Below are positions 43,241 through 51,582 of a stretch of 64,000 nucleotides of DNA, one piece after another; the first letter of the stretch is position 1, and each line of letters starts with the position of its first letter. A model generated the notes under the pieces. The model did no database searches and was not told where the DNA came from. It was given only the letters and a program-made list of their open reading frames with translations. The DNA comes from CAZMXP01 sp964570285 (lineage in GTDB: Bacteria > Planctomycetota > PLA2). Location: the NCBI GenBank assembly GCA_964570285.1, contig CAZMXP010000030.1, positions 1-64,000 on the forward strand, written 5' to 3'. The position numbers and the translations under genes were made by a program.

Positions 43241-44200
43241 ATGGCCTTCGCGCGGTTCGGCTGGCCCGAGGCGCTTTCGGGCAACCGCTTTCATGCGCCG
43301 GTCTCCGAGGCGTCGCTGCTCGAAGCGGCGGCCGCCTCGGGATTGCGCGAGGGAGACACGCTGCTCGAACTGGCGTGCGGCAACGGCGCGGTCGCCATCT
43401 TCCTCGCGGAGACCGCCCACGCCTACGTCCGCGGCATCGACGCGTGCGCGACGATGATCGAGAGCGCGCGCGCGCACGCCGCGCGGAGTCCGGCGGGCCG
43501 TCGCGCGAGGTTCCTGCACGACGACGCCCAGCACCCCGACCCGCTGCACGGGCCGGTCGACCTGCTCGTCTCGCTGCGGGGATGGGGCGCGGCGGAGGTG
43601 CCCGCGCTGAAGGCGTTGTTGCATCCGGGCGGCCGCCTGCTGCTCGGCTGCTTCCGCTCCCCGGTCGACGCCCCGCCGGAGGTGCTCGCGGCGTTTCCCG
43701 TCACCACCGAGCCCGCGCCGGGCGAGGTGCTCTGGCGGCGCGTGGCCTCGCCGCTCGAGTGGGAGCGCTTCTACGCGCCGCAGGAGCGCGCGCTGCGCGC
43801 CTATCGGCGCCTGCTCCGCGAAGGGGAGGCGATCTCCCCGGTCGCCCTGGCCATCGACCGGCAGATCGCCGCCTTCCGCGCCCACGGGGGCAGCATCGCC
43901 TACGAACTGAGCGTCGCGGCGCGGCTTGACGCCCCAACCACGTCAGGGACGGCTGAAGGCCGCGCTGCGCCCAGCGAGGAGCTGCCAGATCCGGGTGACG
44001 CGCGCGGGGCGGAGGGCTGCGTGCGTCCCTGCCCCGCCGCAGAGGATGGCTGCGATGCGGCGACGGTGGCTCGGTTCGGGGCGCCGCACGGGGCAGCACC
44101 AGAACTTGCGCAGGGAGCGCGAAGTCCGAGGGTCGGTAGTACAAGCCTCGGGCGCTGCGCGCCCTCGCGACGGCCTTCGGCCGATCCGGATCGAGGGTAG
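43241..44200 (+). CDS. SAM-dependent methyltransferase, C-terminus run into a repeat
   Basis: Residues 1-230 are a class I methyltransferase: TLLELACGNGAVAIFLAETA (motif I), VRGIDACATMIESARAHA, RRARFLHDDAQHPD and HPGGRLLLGCFRSP, with the conserved last strand near IAYELSVAARL. After about residue 230 similarity ends and the frame runs into the dispersed repeat that starts near 43960. The last 75 or so residues are low-complexity read-through. The natural stop was probably lost when the repeat inserted. The substrate is unknown. Confidence 0.75.
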   Translation: MAFARFGWPEALSGNRFHAPVSEASLLEAAAASGLREGDTLLELACGNGAVAIFLAETAHAYVRGIDACATMIESARAHAARSPAGRRARFLHDDAQHPDPLHGPVDLLVSLRGWGAAEVPALKALLHPGGRLLLGCFRSPVDAPPEVLAAFPVTTEPAPGEVLWRRVASPLEWERFYAPQERALRAYRRLLREGEAISPVALAIDRQIAAFRAHGGSIAYELSVAARLDAPTTSGTAEGRAAPSEELPDPGDARGAEGCVRPCPAAEDGCDAATVARFGAPHGAAPELAQGARSPRVGSTSLGRCAPSRRPSADPDRG

Positions 44201-44461
44201 CGGATTTGATAAGGAACCCATGAAGGGAGGAACCCATGAGAGCAGAGGGGGGCACTCCGGGACTCGGATGGTCGAATCCGCCGCTTCCTCGGTTCCTAGC
44301 TTCCTGGGTTCCTTCTTCCAGGCTCAAGACGAAGGCTGTGGTTGACCGCACCGCGCAGTTCCCGTGCCATCGCACGCTGAAAGGCGCGCGCGGCGACATC
44401 CTCGTGCGCCTCCGAGCGCGTTCGCTCAAGAAACCCGAAGACCCTTCGAGATTTGGACCCC
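43960..44461 (+). repeat. Dispersed repeat, copy 1 (about 500 bp)
   Basis: This stretch aligns along its whole length with the reverse complement of 61884-62400, in blocks of high identity with scattered changes. Shared blocks include CTGCCAGATCCGGGTGACGC, GTAGTACAAGCCT, GAAGGGAGGAACCCATGAG and CCTGGGTTCCTTCTTCCA. No convincing coding frame is conserved between the two copies. It may be a non-autonomous mobile element or a decayed gene family. Confidence 0.75.
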
Positions 44462-44772
44462 CTCGTGGCACAGGGCAGATCGCCTCGTGACCCCGCGGCG
44501 TGTGCGGCGGCGCACGGAAGGGGCGTCCGCGCGTGCGGCAGCGCTCCGCAGCGCCGCACGGTGACCGTGCGGATACCCGCCGGGTGGTGCTAAGTGCCTG
44601 CTGGCGCGATGGTTAGGAGACGCCCCCCCGCGCCCCCCCGCATTGGACCTTCGCTTGCTTTACGTCCCTCGTTCCGCACCAGAAGTCCAAAAGACAAGTA
44701 AACAGAGTGATTTCGTTTGTACCCTTAATTCCTTGACTGAGAGCCCAACCATTGCGTTTCCGGTGCTGAACA
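44462..44772 (+). other. A/T-richer stretch ahead of a terminator, possible ncRNA
   Basis: There is no supported gene. Bases 44640-44760 are clearly less GC-rich than the surroundings (AAGACAAGTAAACAGAGTGA, CCCTTAATTCCTTGACTGAG) and lead directly into a strong intrinsic terminator at 44773-44799. That combination could mark a small RNA or the 5' flank of the IS remnant. I found no tRNA, SRP, tmRNA or RNase P signature. Confidence 0.3.
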
Positions 44773-44799
44773 CCCGGCCCTCGTGGCCGGGTTTTTTTT
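44773..44799 (+). terminator. Rho-independent terminator
   Basis: A perfect stem CCCGGCC/GGCCGGG with a CTCGT loop is followed by eight T residues. It is the only canonical hairpin-plus-T-run in the window, notable in DNA this GC-rich. Confidence 0.85.
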
Positions 44800-44824
44800 C
44801 GGGGGTTCGGCGGCGAGTGAGGTG

Positions 44825-45067
44825 GAACAGGTCTGGATGCTCCCGGCGACCGTGCTGGGTCTGGTGCCTGGGGGCCACTTGGCGCACTTCGTCCGGGACA
44901 CCGTCCGGCACGACCTCGAGCTCTCGGCCTCCTCGCGTGCTACGGGGAGGAGCGTGGCGATCCGCCCTATCACCCCGTGATGATGACGGCCTTGGCGAAG
45001 GTCGCCGGCCTTCAGCCTGGCGTGCACGGGACACAACCTCCTCAAGCTGGCGGCCGCGAGGGCGTGA
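44825..45067 (+). pseudogene. IS1182-like transposase remnant
   Basis: One frame gives EQVWMLPATVLGLVPGGHLA then HFVRDTVRHDLELSA, the N-terminal (DUF772-type) domain of IS1182/IS5-like transposases. A one-base deletion then shifts to LACYGEERGDPPYHPVMMTALA. Soon after, in the first frame, LACTGHNLLKLAAARA and a TGA match the usual C-terminal end. The middle, including the catalytic core, is missing. It is a deleted, frameshifted remnant and not active. Confidence 0.7.
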
Positions 45068-45150
45068 CGCGGAGCGCCGCCCCATGCGCAGGAGCCCCCC
45101 TCGATCGCGGCGATGGCTCATGGAGACCCACGAATCGCGTCGCGTCGAAT

Positions 45151-45217
45151 TAGGAGCTTGTCCGGGTCCGGTTGGCCCCGAAGCGTGGCTGGAGGCCGTT
45201 ACCCGGACAAGCTCCTA
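45151..45217. repeat. 17-bp perfect inverted repeat around a 33-nt loop
   Basis: The arms at 45151-45167 and 45201-45217 (TAGGAGCTTGTCCGGGT and its complement) match perfectly. The right arm contains the TAG stop of the minus-strand gene at 45215. The geometry is close to that of the repeat at 13913-13996. It may be an IS end or a REP-like palindrome, and could terminate the minus-strand operon. Confidence 0.75.
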
Positions 45218-45451
45218 GAGGACCGTTTGCAGCGCGGAGAGGAAGTCGCTGTTGCCGAGCACGAGGAAGCGGTCCTCCTTCTGGGTGACCTCCTCGACGT
45301 CCGCCTCCCCCTTCGCCGCTTCGCGGCACCAGTACTTGAGCATGGAGAAGACGGCCTCCTGGTTGGAGGTGTTGAAGTCCACGCCCCGGCGCTTCTTGAG
45401 CTCCTGCTGGATCGTCGTCAGGTGGTCGGGGCGCAGCATGATGCGGGGCAT
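45215..45451 (-). CDS. Small conserved-looking protein (78 aa), unknown
   Basis: It begins MPRIMLRPDHLTTIQQELKK, continues RRGVDFNTSNQEAVFSMLKY and ends in NSDFLSALQTVL. It is helical and charged with one conserved-type cysteine. It starts 2 nt after the stop of the FGE-fold gene, so the two are co-translated and it may be a partner of that secreted protein, although it has no signal peptide itself. No family is recognised. Confidence 0.55.
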   Translation of the reverse strand: MPRIMLRPDHLTTIQQELKKRRGVDFNTSNQEAVFSMLKYWCREAAKGEADVEEVTQKEDRFLVLGNSDFLSALQTVL

Positions 45452-45453
45452 GG

Positions 45454-47682
45454 CTACTTGTTCTCGGGGATGAGGGTGGAGAGCGTGTCCTTCTCGAACG
45501 GAAGGGTGACTTCGAAATTCCATGCGGCCTTGCCGGTCTTGCGGCCGGGCCAACCGGACCACTGCGGGTGGTTCGACTCGCACAGCGCCCAGTGCTCGGA
45601 GTCGGCGCCGGGGGGCGGGAGCTGGGGCTTCTTCGGGTCGTTGTCCTCCTCGACGCTGAAGGTGAGGACGAGCGCGTCCTTGAGCTTCCCGTGCTTGGCC
45701 AGCGTCGCGGGGGCCGCCGGACCCACCTTGCGGACGACGGCCTTGTCGTCCATCATCAGGATCCCTTCGAGCATGCCGCCCTTGTTGCGCAGCCCGAGGA
45801 AGCCGTACCAGTAGACGAGGGTCCATTCGCCGGCGGGGATCGTGCGCTCGCGCCACATGCCGACGCCGGCTGCGTTCTTCTCCGTGGCCTTCTCGAACGC
45901 ATCGGGAGCGGGCGGCTCGGGCGGGATCACGATCGGCGGTTCGCCCTTCTTGGGCTTGCGCTTCTTCGACTCGTCGACCGCCTTCTTGTAGGTCTCGCGC
46001 GCGGCGCGCAGCTCGGTCGCCTCGGTGGAAGTGAGGCGCACGCCGCCGCGCAGCGGCAGGTCGGACCGGAGCACGCCGAGAAGGATGTCGGACCGGCCGT
46101 CGGACTTGCCCTGCTTCCAGGCGGTCTCCTGCTGGTTCTGGGCGCTCTGCGTCATCTCCGCGCTCATCCAGAGCGGCGCCATCGCGACCCCGGTCGCCTC
46201 GGCCTGGAAGATGTCGTACGGGGAGCCGCCGCCGCGCGCGTGGATCAGGTCGATGCCGGCCATGCGCGGCATCGCGTACGCGTGCGGGAGCGGGTCGTTC
46301 CACGCGCCGCGGCCGGCGTTGTACGCCAGCCGGAGGATCGAGTGCATCAGCAGGTCCTGGCCTGGCTTCTCGTGGCGCACGAGGCGGATGCCGAGGGAGT
46401 CGGCCCGGTTGCCCGACGCGAGCGCAAGGTCCGCCTTGTAGCCGACCGTGCCCGTGCGCGCGGAAATGACCGAGAGCTGCCAGCCGTCGCCCCACGATCC
46501 GCCCTTCGCGAGGAGCGCGTAGTTGAAGAGGCCCATCGAGTCGCCCCCGAGCTTCGGCGTCACGTCGGGGTGCTTGTCGTAGAAGGTGCGCGTCAGCTCG
46601 TAGACGTTGCCGAGCATGTGCCGCACGCCGTAGGGCGAGTCGCTCCGGCTGACGCTCGCGTCGTCCACGGCGAGCGGTCCCTGCGAGCACGCGGGGTTGT
46701 TCTGCCAGGCGAGAATGGTCGTCTCGGCGTTCCGGTTCCACTGCTCGGCCCCCGGGAACTGGCAGGTGTTGTCCCTGTCGCCCCGCGCCGTGCGCTCCCA
46801 CTGGTACTCCGAGGCGAGGTGGCAGCCGGCCCACTCCGCGAACGCGAGGGCCTCCCCTACGGAGATGTCGCGGATCGGATAGGCGGCGAAGTCCGTCGCG
46901 CGGAGCCTCAGGTCGGCGAAGAACCCCGTGGTCGGCACCGTGAACGCCTCGACCGGGGCCTTGCGGATGTCGCAGTAGTCGCGCCCGACGCGCAGGCCGG
47001 AGAGCTTCGACCAGCCGTACCAGTGCTTGGGCGTCGTGGCCGCGTAGAGCGAGAGCGTCAGGCCCTTCGGCAGGCGGACCCCCTCGACGCCGAGATCATT
47101 GCCCGGCTTGGGGTCGACCGCCGTCCACGCCGGGTTCCAGAGGACTTGCCGCGACTCGCCCTCCGCCAGCGGTCGCGCGTTCTCGGCCTCCTGCGCCTTC
47201 TGGAGCGCGTCGACGAGCACCTCCCAGTTGAAGCAGAAGATGGCCTTCCACTCGGTGTCGTCGGGATCCCCGGTACTCGGCCGGACCACGTAACGGGCCG
47301 AGATGTCGCGCAGCGACTCGTCGCCGCTCGTCACATGCTCGCGGCGGAAGCGGCTGTCGAAGTAGAGCTTCCACTGCGCGTTGGTCACCTCGTAGCGGCC
47401 GATCTGGAAGCCGTCGAGGATCGGCGCGTCGGCATCCCCCCAGCGCTCGTACTGGAGCACGGCCTGCAGGGCCGGGTCGCTGCCCGCCCGCGCCTTGAAG
47501 TCGGCGTAGGTGCAGCCCGGGGTCACCTTCCCCGCGGGAACGTGCACGAAGCCCGGGAGGGCGTCGGGCGCGGCGACAGGCGCCCCGTTCCCGTTCGTTC
47601 CCTGCGGACGGGCGTGCGGCGCGACGAGGAGCACAAGGAGCAGCAAGGCCATGGCGCTCAGGAGGCGGCGGGTTCTTCTCAT
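45454..47682 (-). CDS. Secreted FGE/SUMF1-fold protein (742 aa)
   Basis: The signal peptide region is MRRTRRLLSAMALLLLVLLVA. An FGE-sulfatase (SUMF1) fold spans residues about 35-420: VHVPAGKVTPG, YEVTNAQWKLYF, ISVGEALAFAEWAGCHLASEYQWER, MLGNVYELTRTF and AKGGSWGD. It resembles the C-type-lectin-like fold of the DGR target at 54684 but shows no TR-like variable segment. Residues about 430-742 are a separate region with a Lys/Pro linker and a beta-rich end (GEWTLVYWYGFLGLRNKGGM). The role is unknown. TAGAAT lies 14 nt before the ATG. Confidence 0.75.
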   Translation of the reverse strand: MRRTRRLLSAMALLLLVLLVAPHARPQGTNGNGAPVAAPDALPGFVHVPAGKVTPGCTYADFKARAGSDPALQAVLQYERWGDADAPILDGFQIGRYEVTNAQWKLYFDSRFRREHVTSGDESLRDISARYVVRPSTGDPDDTEWKAIFCFNWEVLVDALQKAQEAENARPLAEGESRQVLWNPAWTAVDPKPGNDLGVEGVRLPKGLTLSLYAATTPKHWYGWSKLSGLRVGRDYCDIRKAPVEAFTVPTTGFFADLRLRATDFAAYPIRDISVGEALAFAEWAGCHLASEYQWERTARGDRDNTCQFPGAEQWNRNAETTILAWQNNPACSQGPLAVDDASVSRSDSPYGVRHMLGNVYELTRTFYDKHPDVTPKLGGDSMGLFNYALLAKGGSWGDGWQLSVISARTGTVGYKADLALASGNRADSLGIRLVRHEKPGQDLLMHSILRLAYNAGRGAWNDPLPHAYAMPRMAGIDLIHARGGGSPYDIFQAEATGVAMAPLWMSAEMTQSAQNQQETAWKQGKSDGRSDILLGVLRSDLPLRGGVRLTSTEATELRAARETYKKAVDESKKRKPKKGEPPIVIPPEPPAPDAFEKATEKNAAGVGMWRERTIPAGEWTLVYWYGFLGLRNKGGMLEGILMMDDKAVVRKVGPAAPATLAKHGKLKDALVLTFSVEEDNDPKKPQLPPPGADSEHWALCESNHPQWSGWPGRKTGKAAWNFEVTLPFEKDTLSTLIPENK

Positions 47683-48094
47683 GGACTGAAGAGCCGATTC
47701 TAGCACGCACGAGCGCCGCTTCGTCATGGATGGTGGGGGGGCGCGGGGGGGGACGGACTCGNNNNNNNNNNGGAGCAGCGACTCCAACAAAACAGCAGCA
47801 ACTCCTCCCGCCCCCCCGCCCGCGGGTGTGGGGGGGGGGGGGGCGCGGGGGGGGGCGCCCCGGACTCGAGACCGGGGCCGCCGACGCGGGGGCCGCGGCG
47901 GCCTGTCCTAGAAGTGCGCAGACTCCTCGCGCGTGCATGCGGGGCTTGGGCGTGGTCGTTGGGGGCGGTTCTGGCCGCAAACCTACTTTGTTGCTCGGGG
48001 GGTCCGCGGCGCTTCGCGCCGCTTCCCCCCCGAACCCCCCGCTACCCCTAGCACCGCAAACTGGATTGAGGCGCAGGATCTTGTGGAGACCCTC
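47683..48094. other. Intergenic, low-complexity G/C tracts and assembly gap
   Basis: No gene is supported. It contains ten N at 47762-47771 (scaffold join of unknown true length), several G runs up to 13 bases, and a hairpin GCGGCGC-TTC-GCGCCGC near 48007. Predicted frames through the N run are not real evidence. Confidence 0.6.
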
Positions 48095-48123
48095 TTGTCG
48101 AGGGGCCGAACGCCTGCTATCGT
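48095..48123 (+). promoter_or_regulatory. Sigma-70-like promoter of the LysM gene
   Basis: TTGTCG, a 17-nt spacer and TATCGT give a housekeeping-type promoter. It leaves a leader of about 75 nt ending in GGAGG, 7 nt before the ATG at 48205. This contrasts with the short-leader genes. Confidence 0.45.
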
Positions 48124-48204
48124 CTGGCGCGGTCGCTGTACGGACCGCAGTCGCATTGCGCTTAGCAGGGGTACGCGAATCCGCGTTCCCCCGGAGGTGG
48201 GCAG

Positions 48205-48855
48205 ATGGGGAGCTTCGAGAAGCTCGGTATCCTCGTGATCGTGGTCATCATCGTGATGATCCTCGCCGTCGCCATTCATCAGTGGGGCGGAACCCCCGCG
48301 GACGCATCCGCCGGCGAGGGCAGCCTCGCGCGCGGGTTTGTGCCCGGCTCGATCACCCCGGGCCCCCCAGGGCCGCTGGAGCGCGATCTCGGCGGCGCGG
48401 AGGGTTTGCCGCAGCAGACCCCTCCGGGGGGGGACGGCGCGGCGGTCGACCCGGCGCTCTTCTGGCCGGGAGGCATCCCGCGCAGTTACACCATCCAGAA
48501 GGACGACGTGCTCTGGAAACTCGTCGTGCAGACCTGGAAGCTGAAGGAGTCCTACACGCGCGCCATCGAGGCGAGCAATCCGAAGATGAACGCGAAGCGC
48601 CTCAAGGTCGGCGAGACGATCATCATTCCCGATCCCGCCCCCTACCGCGATGGCGCCCCGACGCGCGAGGCGAGCACCCCCCCGGCGGGCGCCGGCACGG
48701 CCACCTACGAGGTGCAGGCCGGCGACAGTTTCGAGTCCATCGCGAAGAAACTGCTCGGGAGTTCGCTCCGCTGGAAGGAAGTCCAGGCCCTGAATCCGGG
48801 GATCAAGCCGAGGGCGCTCCAGCAGGGGCAGATGATTGTCGTCCCCATAAAGTGA
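48205..48855 (+). CDS. Membrane-anchored protein with two LysM domains
   Basis: This 216-aa protein has an N-terminal helix (LGILVIVVIIVMILAVAIHQW), a Gly/Pro-rich linker, and two LysM repeats: SYTIQKDDVLWKLVVQTWK...LKVGETIIIPDP (residues about 94-150) and TYEVQAGDSFESIAKKLLG...LQQGQMIVVPIK (about 170-216). LysM binds glycan (peptidoglycan or similar), so this probably tethers the membrane to the wall. The start is set by GGAGG 7 nt upstream. Confidence 0.88.
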   Translation: MGSFEKLGILVIVVIIVMILAVAIHQWGGTPADASAGEGSLARGFVPGSITPGPPGPLERDLGGAEGLPQQTPPGGDGAAVDPALFWPGGIPRSYTIQKDDVLWKLVVQTWKLKESYTRAIEASNPKMNAKRLKVGETIIIPDPAPYRDGAPTREASTPPAGAGTATYEVQAGDSFESIAKKLLGSSLRWKEVQALNPGIKPRALQQGQMIVVPIK

Positions 48856-49001
48856 GTCCTGCAAAGGACTTGCGTTCGTCCGCCTCAGTCCGGGTTTATC
48901 CGGGCCCGCGCTTCTGCGTGGGATAGGCTTCAGACGGGCCGCGCAAAGCCCCGATAGGTGGCGTGGTGCCACGCCTGAGAGGCCTCGCACGGAGAGACAT
49001 G

Positions 49002-50039
49002 ATGCGCACTCGGACGATCCTTCTCGCTCTCGCCCTCCTTATGGCCGTAGTCCCGCAGCGGTTCGCGACGGCGCAGGAGGCGCCGGGCGAGACGCCCAAG
49101 GAGGTCGAGACGCCGGCGGCCGCCCCGGCAGACCCGCAGGCCGCCGCGCCCGGTGCGCCCGAGGGGGGGGCGACCGAGGCCGGCTCGGCGGCGGAACCGG
49201 CGCCCGGCGCTGCCGCAGTCGAGGGTGAGGAGAAGACGGGACCGCGCGTGATCAAGGCGGGCCAGGCCGAGGAGGTACGCGTCCTCCGGCCCCAGGACAT
49301 GGCGACCGAGATTGTGCGGCTCAAGTCGAAGGCCGACATCAAGGCCGAGATCTCGCTGATCACCACCGAGGGACGCCCGATCCTGTTCAAGGGCGTCATC
49401 CGCAACGGCAAGCTGATCGAGCGCATCGTCGAGAAGCGTTTCGAGGTCGAGCGCGATCTCGACCACCCGCACTGCGGCGTGCGCCTCTGGTGGTCGGGCG
49501 GCTCCGACGGCTACATCTTCTTCCGCTACTCCGCGATCAAGACGATCTCGATCACGGGCACGCTCTCCGACGCGGAGCGCGCCGAGATCTTCCGCCGCCT
49601 GAAGGCGAAGCGCGAGGGCAAGCCGCTGCCCGAGGAGGAGAAGCAGGCGGCCCCGGTCGCCGACGTGGAGCCGAGCCTCGAGAAGATGAGCCTCTCTGAA
49701 CTCGAGGCCCACCTGATGCAGCGCTTCTCGCTCGAGCAGGGGTGGGACCAGAAGCGCTTCCGCGACCTGAAGCGCCGCCAGCTCATCGAGAACCAGCTCC
49801 TGAACCGCGACGAGGCGGTCTTCGTCCAGTACTTCAACGTGCTTGCGCAGGTCCGCTTCCGCGAGCTGAAGCGGACGTCGGGGGCGATCACGATCACCCC
49901 GGGCAAGCCCGGCGCCGAACCGACGCCCGCCGCGGGGAACCCGACGCAGGTCGAGCCCCCCGCGCCCCCCGTGGAGCCGTCCCCGGACGACACCACCGCC
50001 GACGAGCCGGAAGAGGATCTTCCCTCCGACGGCGAGTAG
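49002..50039 (+). CDS. Secreted protein, Pro/Ala/Glu-rich ends (345 aa)
   Basis: The signal peptide RTRTILLALALLMAVVPQRFATA is followed by an acidic Pro/Ala region, a central domain (residues about 85-200: RVLRPQDMATEIVRLKSKAD ... RLWWSGGSDGYIFFRYSAIKTISITGTL), helices and an acidic Pro-rich tail. No family is recognised. GGAGAG lies 5 nt before the second of two tandem ATG codons (48999 and 49002). It is the second gene after the LysM protein on the same strand. Confidence 0.65.
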   Translation: MRTRTILLALALLMAVVPQRFATAQEAPGETPKEVETPAAAPADPQAAAPGAPEGGATEAGSAAEPAPGAAAVEGEEKTGPRVIKAGQAEEVRVLRPQDMATEIVRLKSKADIKAEISLITTEGRPILFKGVIRNGKLIERIVEKRFEVERDLDHPHCGVRLWWSGGSDGYIFFRYSAIKTISITGTLSDAERAEIFRRLKAKREGKPLPEEEKQAAPVADVEPSLEKMSLSELEAHLMQRFSLEQGWDQKRFRDLKRRQLIENQLLNRDEAVFVQYFNVLAQVRFRELKRTSGAITITPGKPGAEPTPAAGNPTQVEPPAPPVEPSPDDTTADEPEEDLPSDGE

Positions 50040-50075
50040 CCCCGGCGACCCCGTTATAGTGGGGGCAGGTTCGCC

Positions 50076-51008
50076 TTGTCCCCCTCCGCCGAGGCCCGGC
50101 GCCTTCTTTCGCCGCTCTCGATGCTCTACGGTCTCGGCGCCCGGCTGCGGGCGCGCCGCTGGCGCGGCCGGCGGCGCAGGCTGCCGCGGCCGGTCCTCTC
50201 CGTCGGGAATCTCACCTTCGGGGGCACCGGCAAGACGCCGTTCGTCATCCACGTCTGCGAGGGGCTGCTCCGGCGCGGCCGTCGCCCCGTGGTGCTCAGC
50301 CGCGGCTATCGCGCGACGGGGCCGGAGGGCAACGACGAGGCGAAGGTGATCCGCGCCCACCTCCCGCGCGTGCCCCACGTGCAGTCGCCCGACCGCCACC
50401 GCGCCGGCATGGGCATTCTCGAACACGCCGACGTCTTCGTGCTCGACGACGGCTTCCAGCACCACCCGCTGCACCGCGACGCGGACATCGTGCTGATCGA
50501 CGCGACCGACCCCTTCGGCGGCGGCGCCTGCCCTCCCGGCGGCCGCCTGCGAGAGCCGCGAGCCGCCCTCGACCGCGCCGACCTCGTCGTGATCACGCGC
50601 AGCGACCTCGTGCCGCTCGCGTCGCTCGGCGAGACGATGCGCGAGGTGCGCGCGCTGACGGCGGCGCCAGTCGCGACGGGACGCTTCGTCCCGTCGTGCG
50701 AGGAGGGGCTCGAGGGCCGCGAGGTGCTTGTGGCATGCGGCATCGGCAATCCGCGGGCGTTTCTCGCCACGGTCGAACGGATGGGGGCCTCGGGGGCCCG
50801 GACGCGCTTCTTCCCCGACCACCACGCGTACGGCGCCGCGGATGTCGCCGAGCTTTCAGGCGCGGGGCTGCCCGTCGTCGTCACCGAGAAGGACGCGGTC
50901 AAGCTCGCGCCGCTCTGGACGGGCGAGGCGCCGCTGCTCGTCGTCAGGATCGCCTTCGAGGCGACCGGCGGCGGCGACGAGATCGAGGCGCTGCTCGACC
51001 GCGCATGA
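50076..51008 (+). CDS. lpxK: Tetraacyldisaccharide 4'-kinase LpxK
   Basis: This 310-aa protein has the LpxK signature VLSVGNLTFGGTGKTPFVIHVCEGL (P-loop) and PVVLSRGYRA, followed by VFVLDDGFQHHPLHRDADIVLIDA and VVVTEKDAVKLAPLW. It phosphorylates the 4' position of the lipid A precursor at the inner membrane, which implies an LPS-bearing outer membrane. Start: the TTG at 50076 lies 15 nt after a TATAGT hexamer; ATG 50121 is an alternative. It overlaps the GNAT gene by ATGA. Confidence 0.93.
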   Translation: MSPSAEARRLLSPLSMLYGLGARLRARRWRGRRRRLPRPVLSVGNLTFGGTGKTPFVIHVCEGLLRRGRRPVVLSRGYRATGPEGNDEAKVIRAHLPRVPHVQSPDRHRAGMGILEHADVFVLDDGFQHHPLHRDADIVLIDATDPFGGGACPPGGRLREPRAALDRADLVVITRSDLVPLASLGETMREVRALTAAPVATGRFVPSCEEGLEGREVLVACGIGNPRAFLATVERMGASGARTRFFPDHHAYGAADVAELSGAGLPVVVTEKDAVKLAPLWTGEAPLLVVRIAFEATGGGDEIEALLDRA

Positions 51009-51559
51009 GGGTCGCGCCGCGGGAGTTCGTCGCGAAAGACGGCCGCGCGTTCGCCGTGCGCGCGGCGCGGCCCGCCGAGGCGGGAGCGCTGCTCGACTTC
51101 GCGTGGGACCTGCACCGCGGCGAGCCCGAGGTGCAGGTCTTCGAGCCCGAGGAGTTCACGCTGACGGTCGAGCACCTGAGTGGCGTCCTGCGCCGCGCCG
51201 AGGGCGCGGACAACTCCTGCTTTCTCGCGGCGTTCGCCGGAGCGGAGGTCCTCGGCACGCTCTGGATGGAGGGCGAGCGCGCGAAGAAGCTCCGCCACGT
51301 CGCCGAGGTCGGCATCGGCGTCCGCCGCGACTGGCGGCGGCAGGGGGTAGCTCGCGCGCTGCTCGCGACGGCCATCGACGCCGCGCGGGCGAGCGGCGTG
51401 CTGCGCCGCCTGACGCTGCGCGTCTTCGAAAGCAACACGGCGGCGATCCGGCTCTATGAGTCGATGGGGTTTGCCGTCGAGGGACGGCGGCGGGGGCAGG
51501 TGAGGATCGGCGAGCGCTTCGAGGACGATCTGCTGATGGCGCTTGGGGTCAGGCTGTAG
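51005..51559 (+). CDS. GNAT-family N-acetyltransferase
   Basis: This 184-aa protein has the acetyl-CoA site VGIGVRRDWRRQGVARALLATAIDAARASG (RRQGVA pattern) and the C-terminal LTLRVFESNTAAIRLYESMGF motif. The substrate is not predictable. Its ATG overlaps the lpxK stop by 4 nt (ATGA), so it is translationally coupled to lipid A biosynthesis in this genome. Confidence 0.88.
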   Translation: MRVAPREFVAKDGRAFAVRAARPAEAGALLDFAWDLHRGEPEVQVFEPEEFTLTVEHLSGVLRRAEGADNSCFLAAFAGAEVLGTLWMEGERAKKLRHVAEVGIGVRRDWRRQGVARALLATAIDAARASGVLRRLTLRVFESNTAAIRLYESMGFAVEGRRRGQVRIGERFEDDLLMALGVRL

Positions 51560-51582
51560 GCTGGAGCGACCGGGCGCTGGGG

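Noticed and set aside
44733..44760. TTGACT as -35 of a promoter for a small RNA
   Set aside because: No acceptable -10 lies 16-18 nt downstream, and the terminator would follow almost immediately.
45454..47682. Possible second DGR variable region in the secreted FGE-fold protein
   Set aside because: Its end region has no alignable TR sequence and lacks the Asn-codon pattern. Only the fold is shared.
47730..48000. Frames reading through the N run
   Set aside because: Residues across ten unknown bases and G homopolymers are not evidence. The gap length itself is uncertain.
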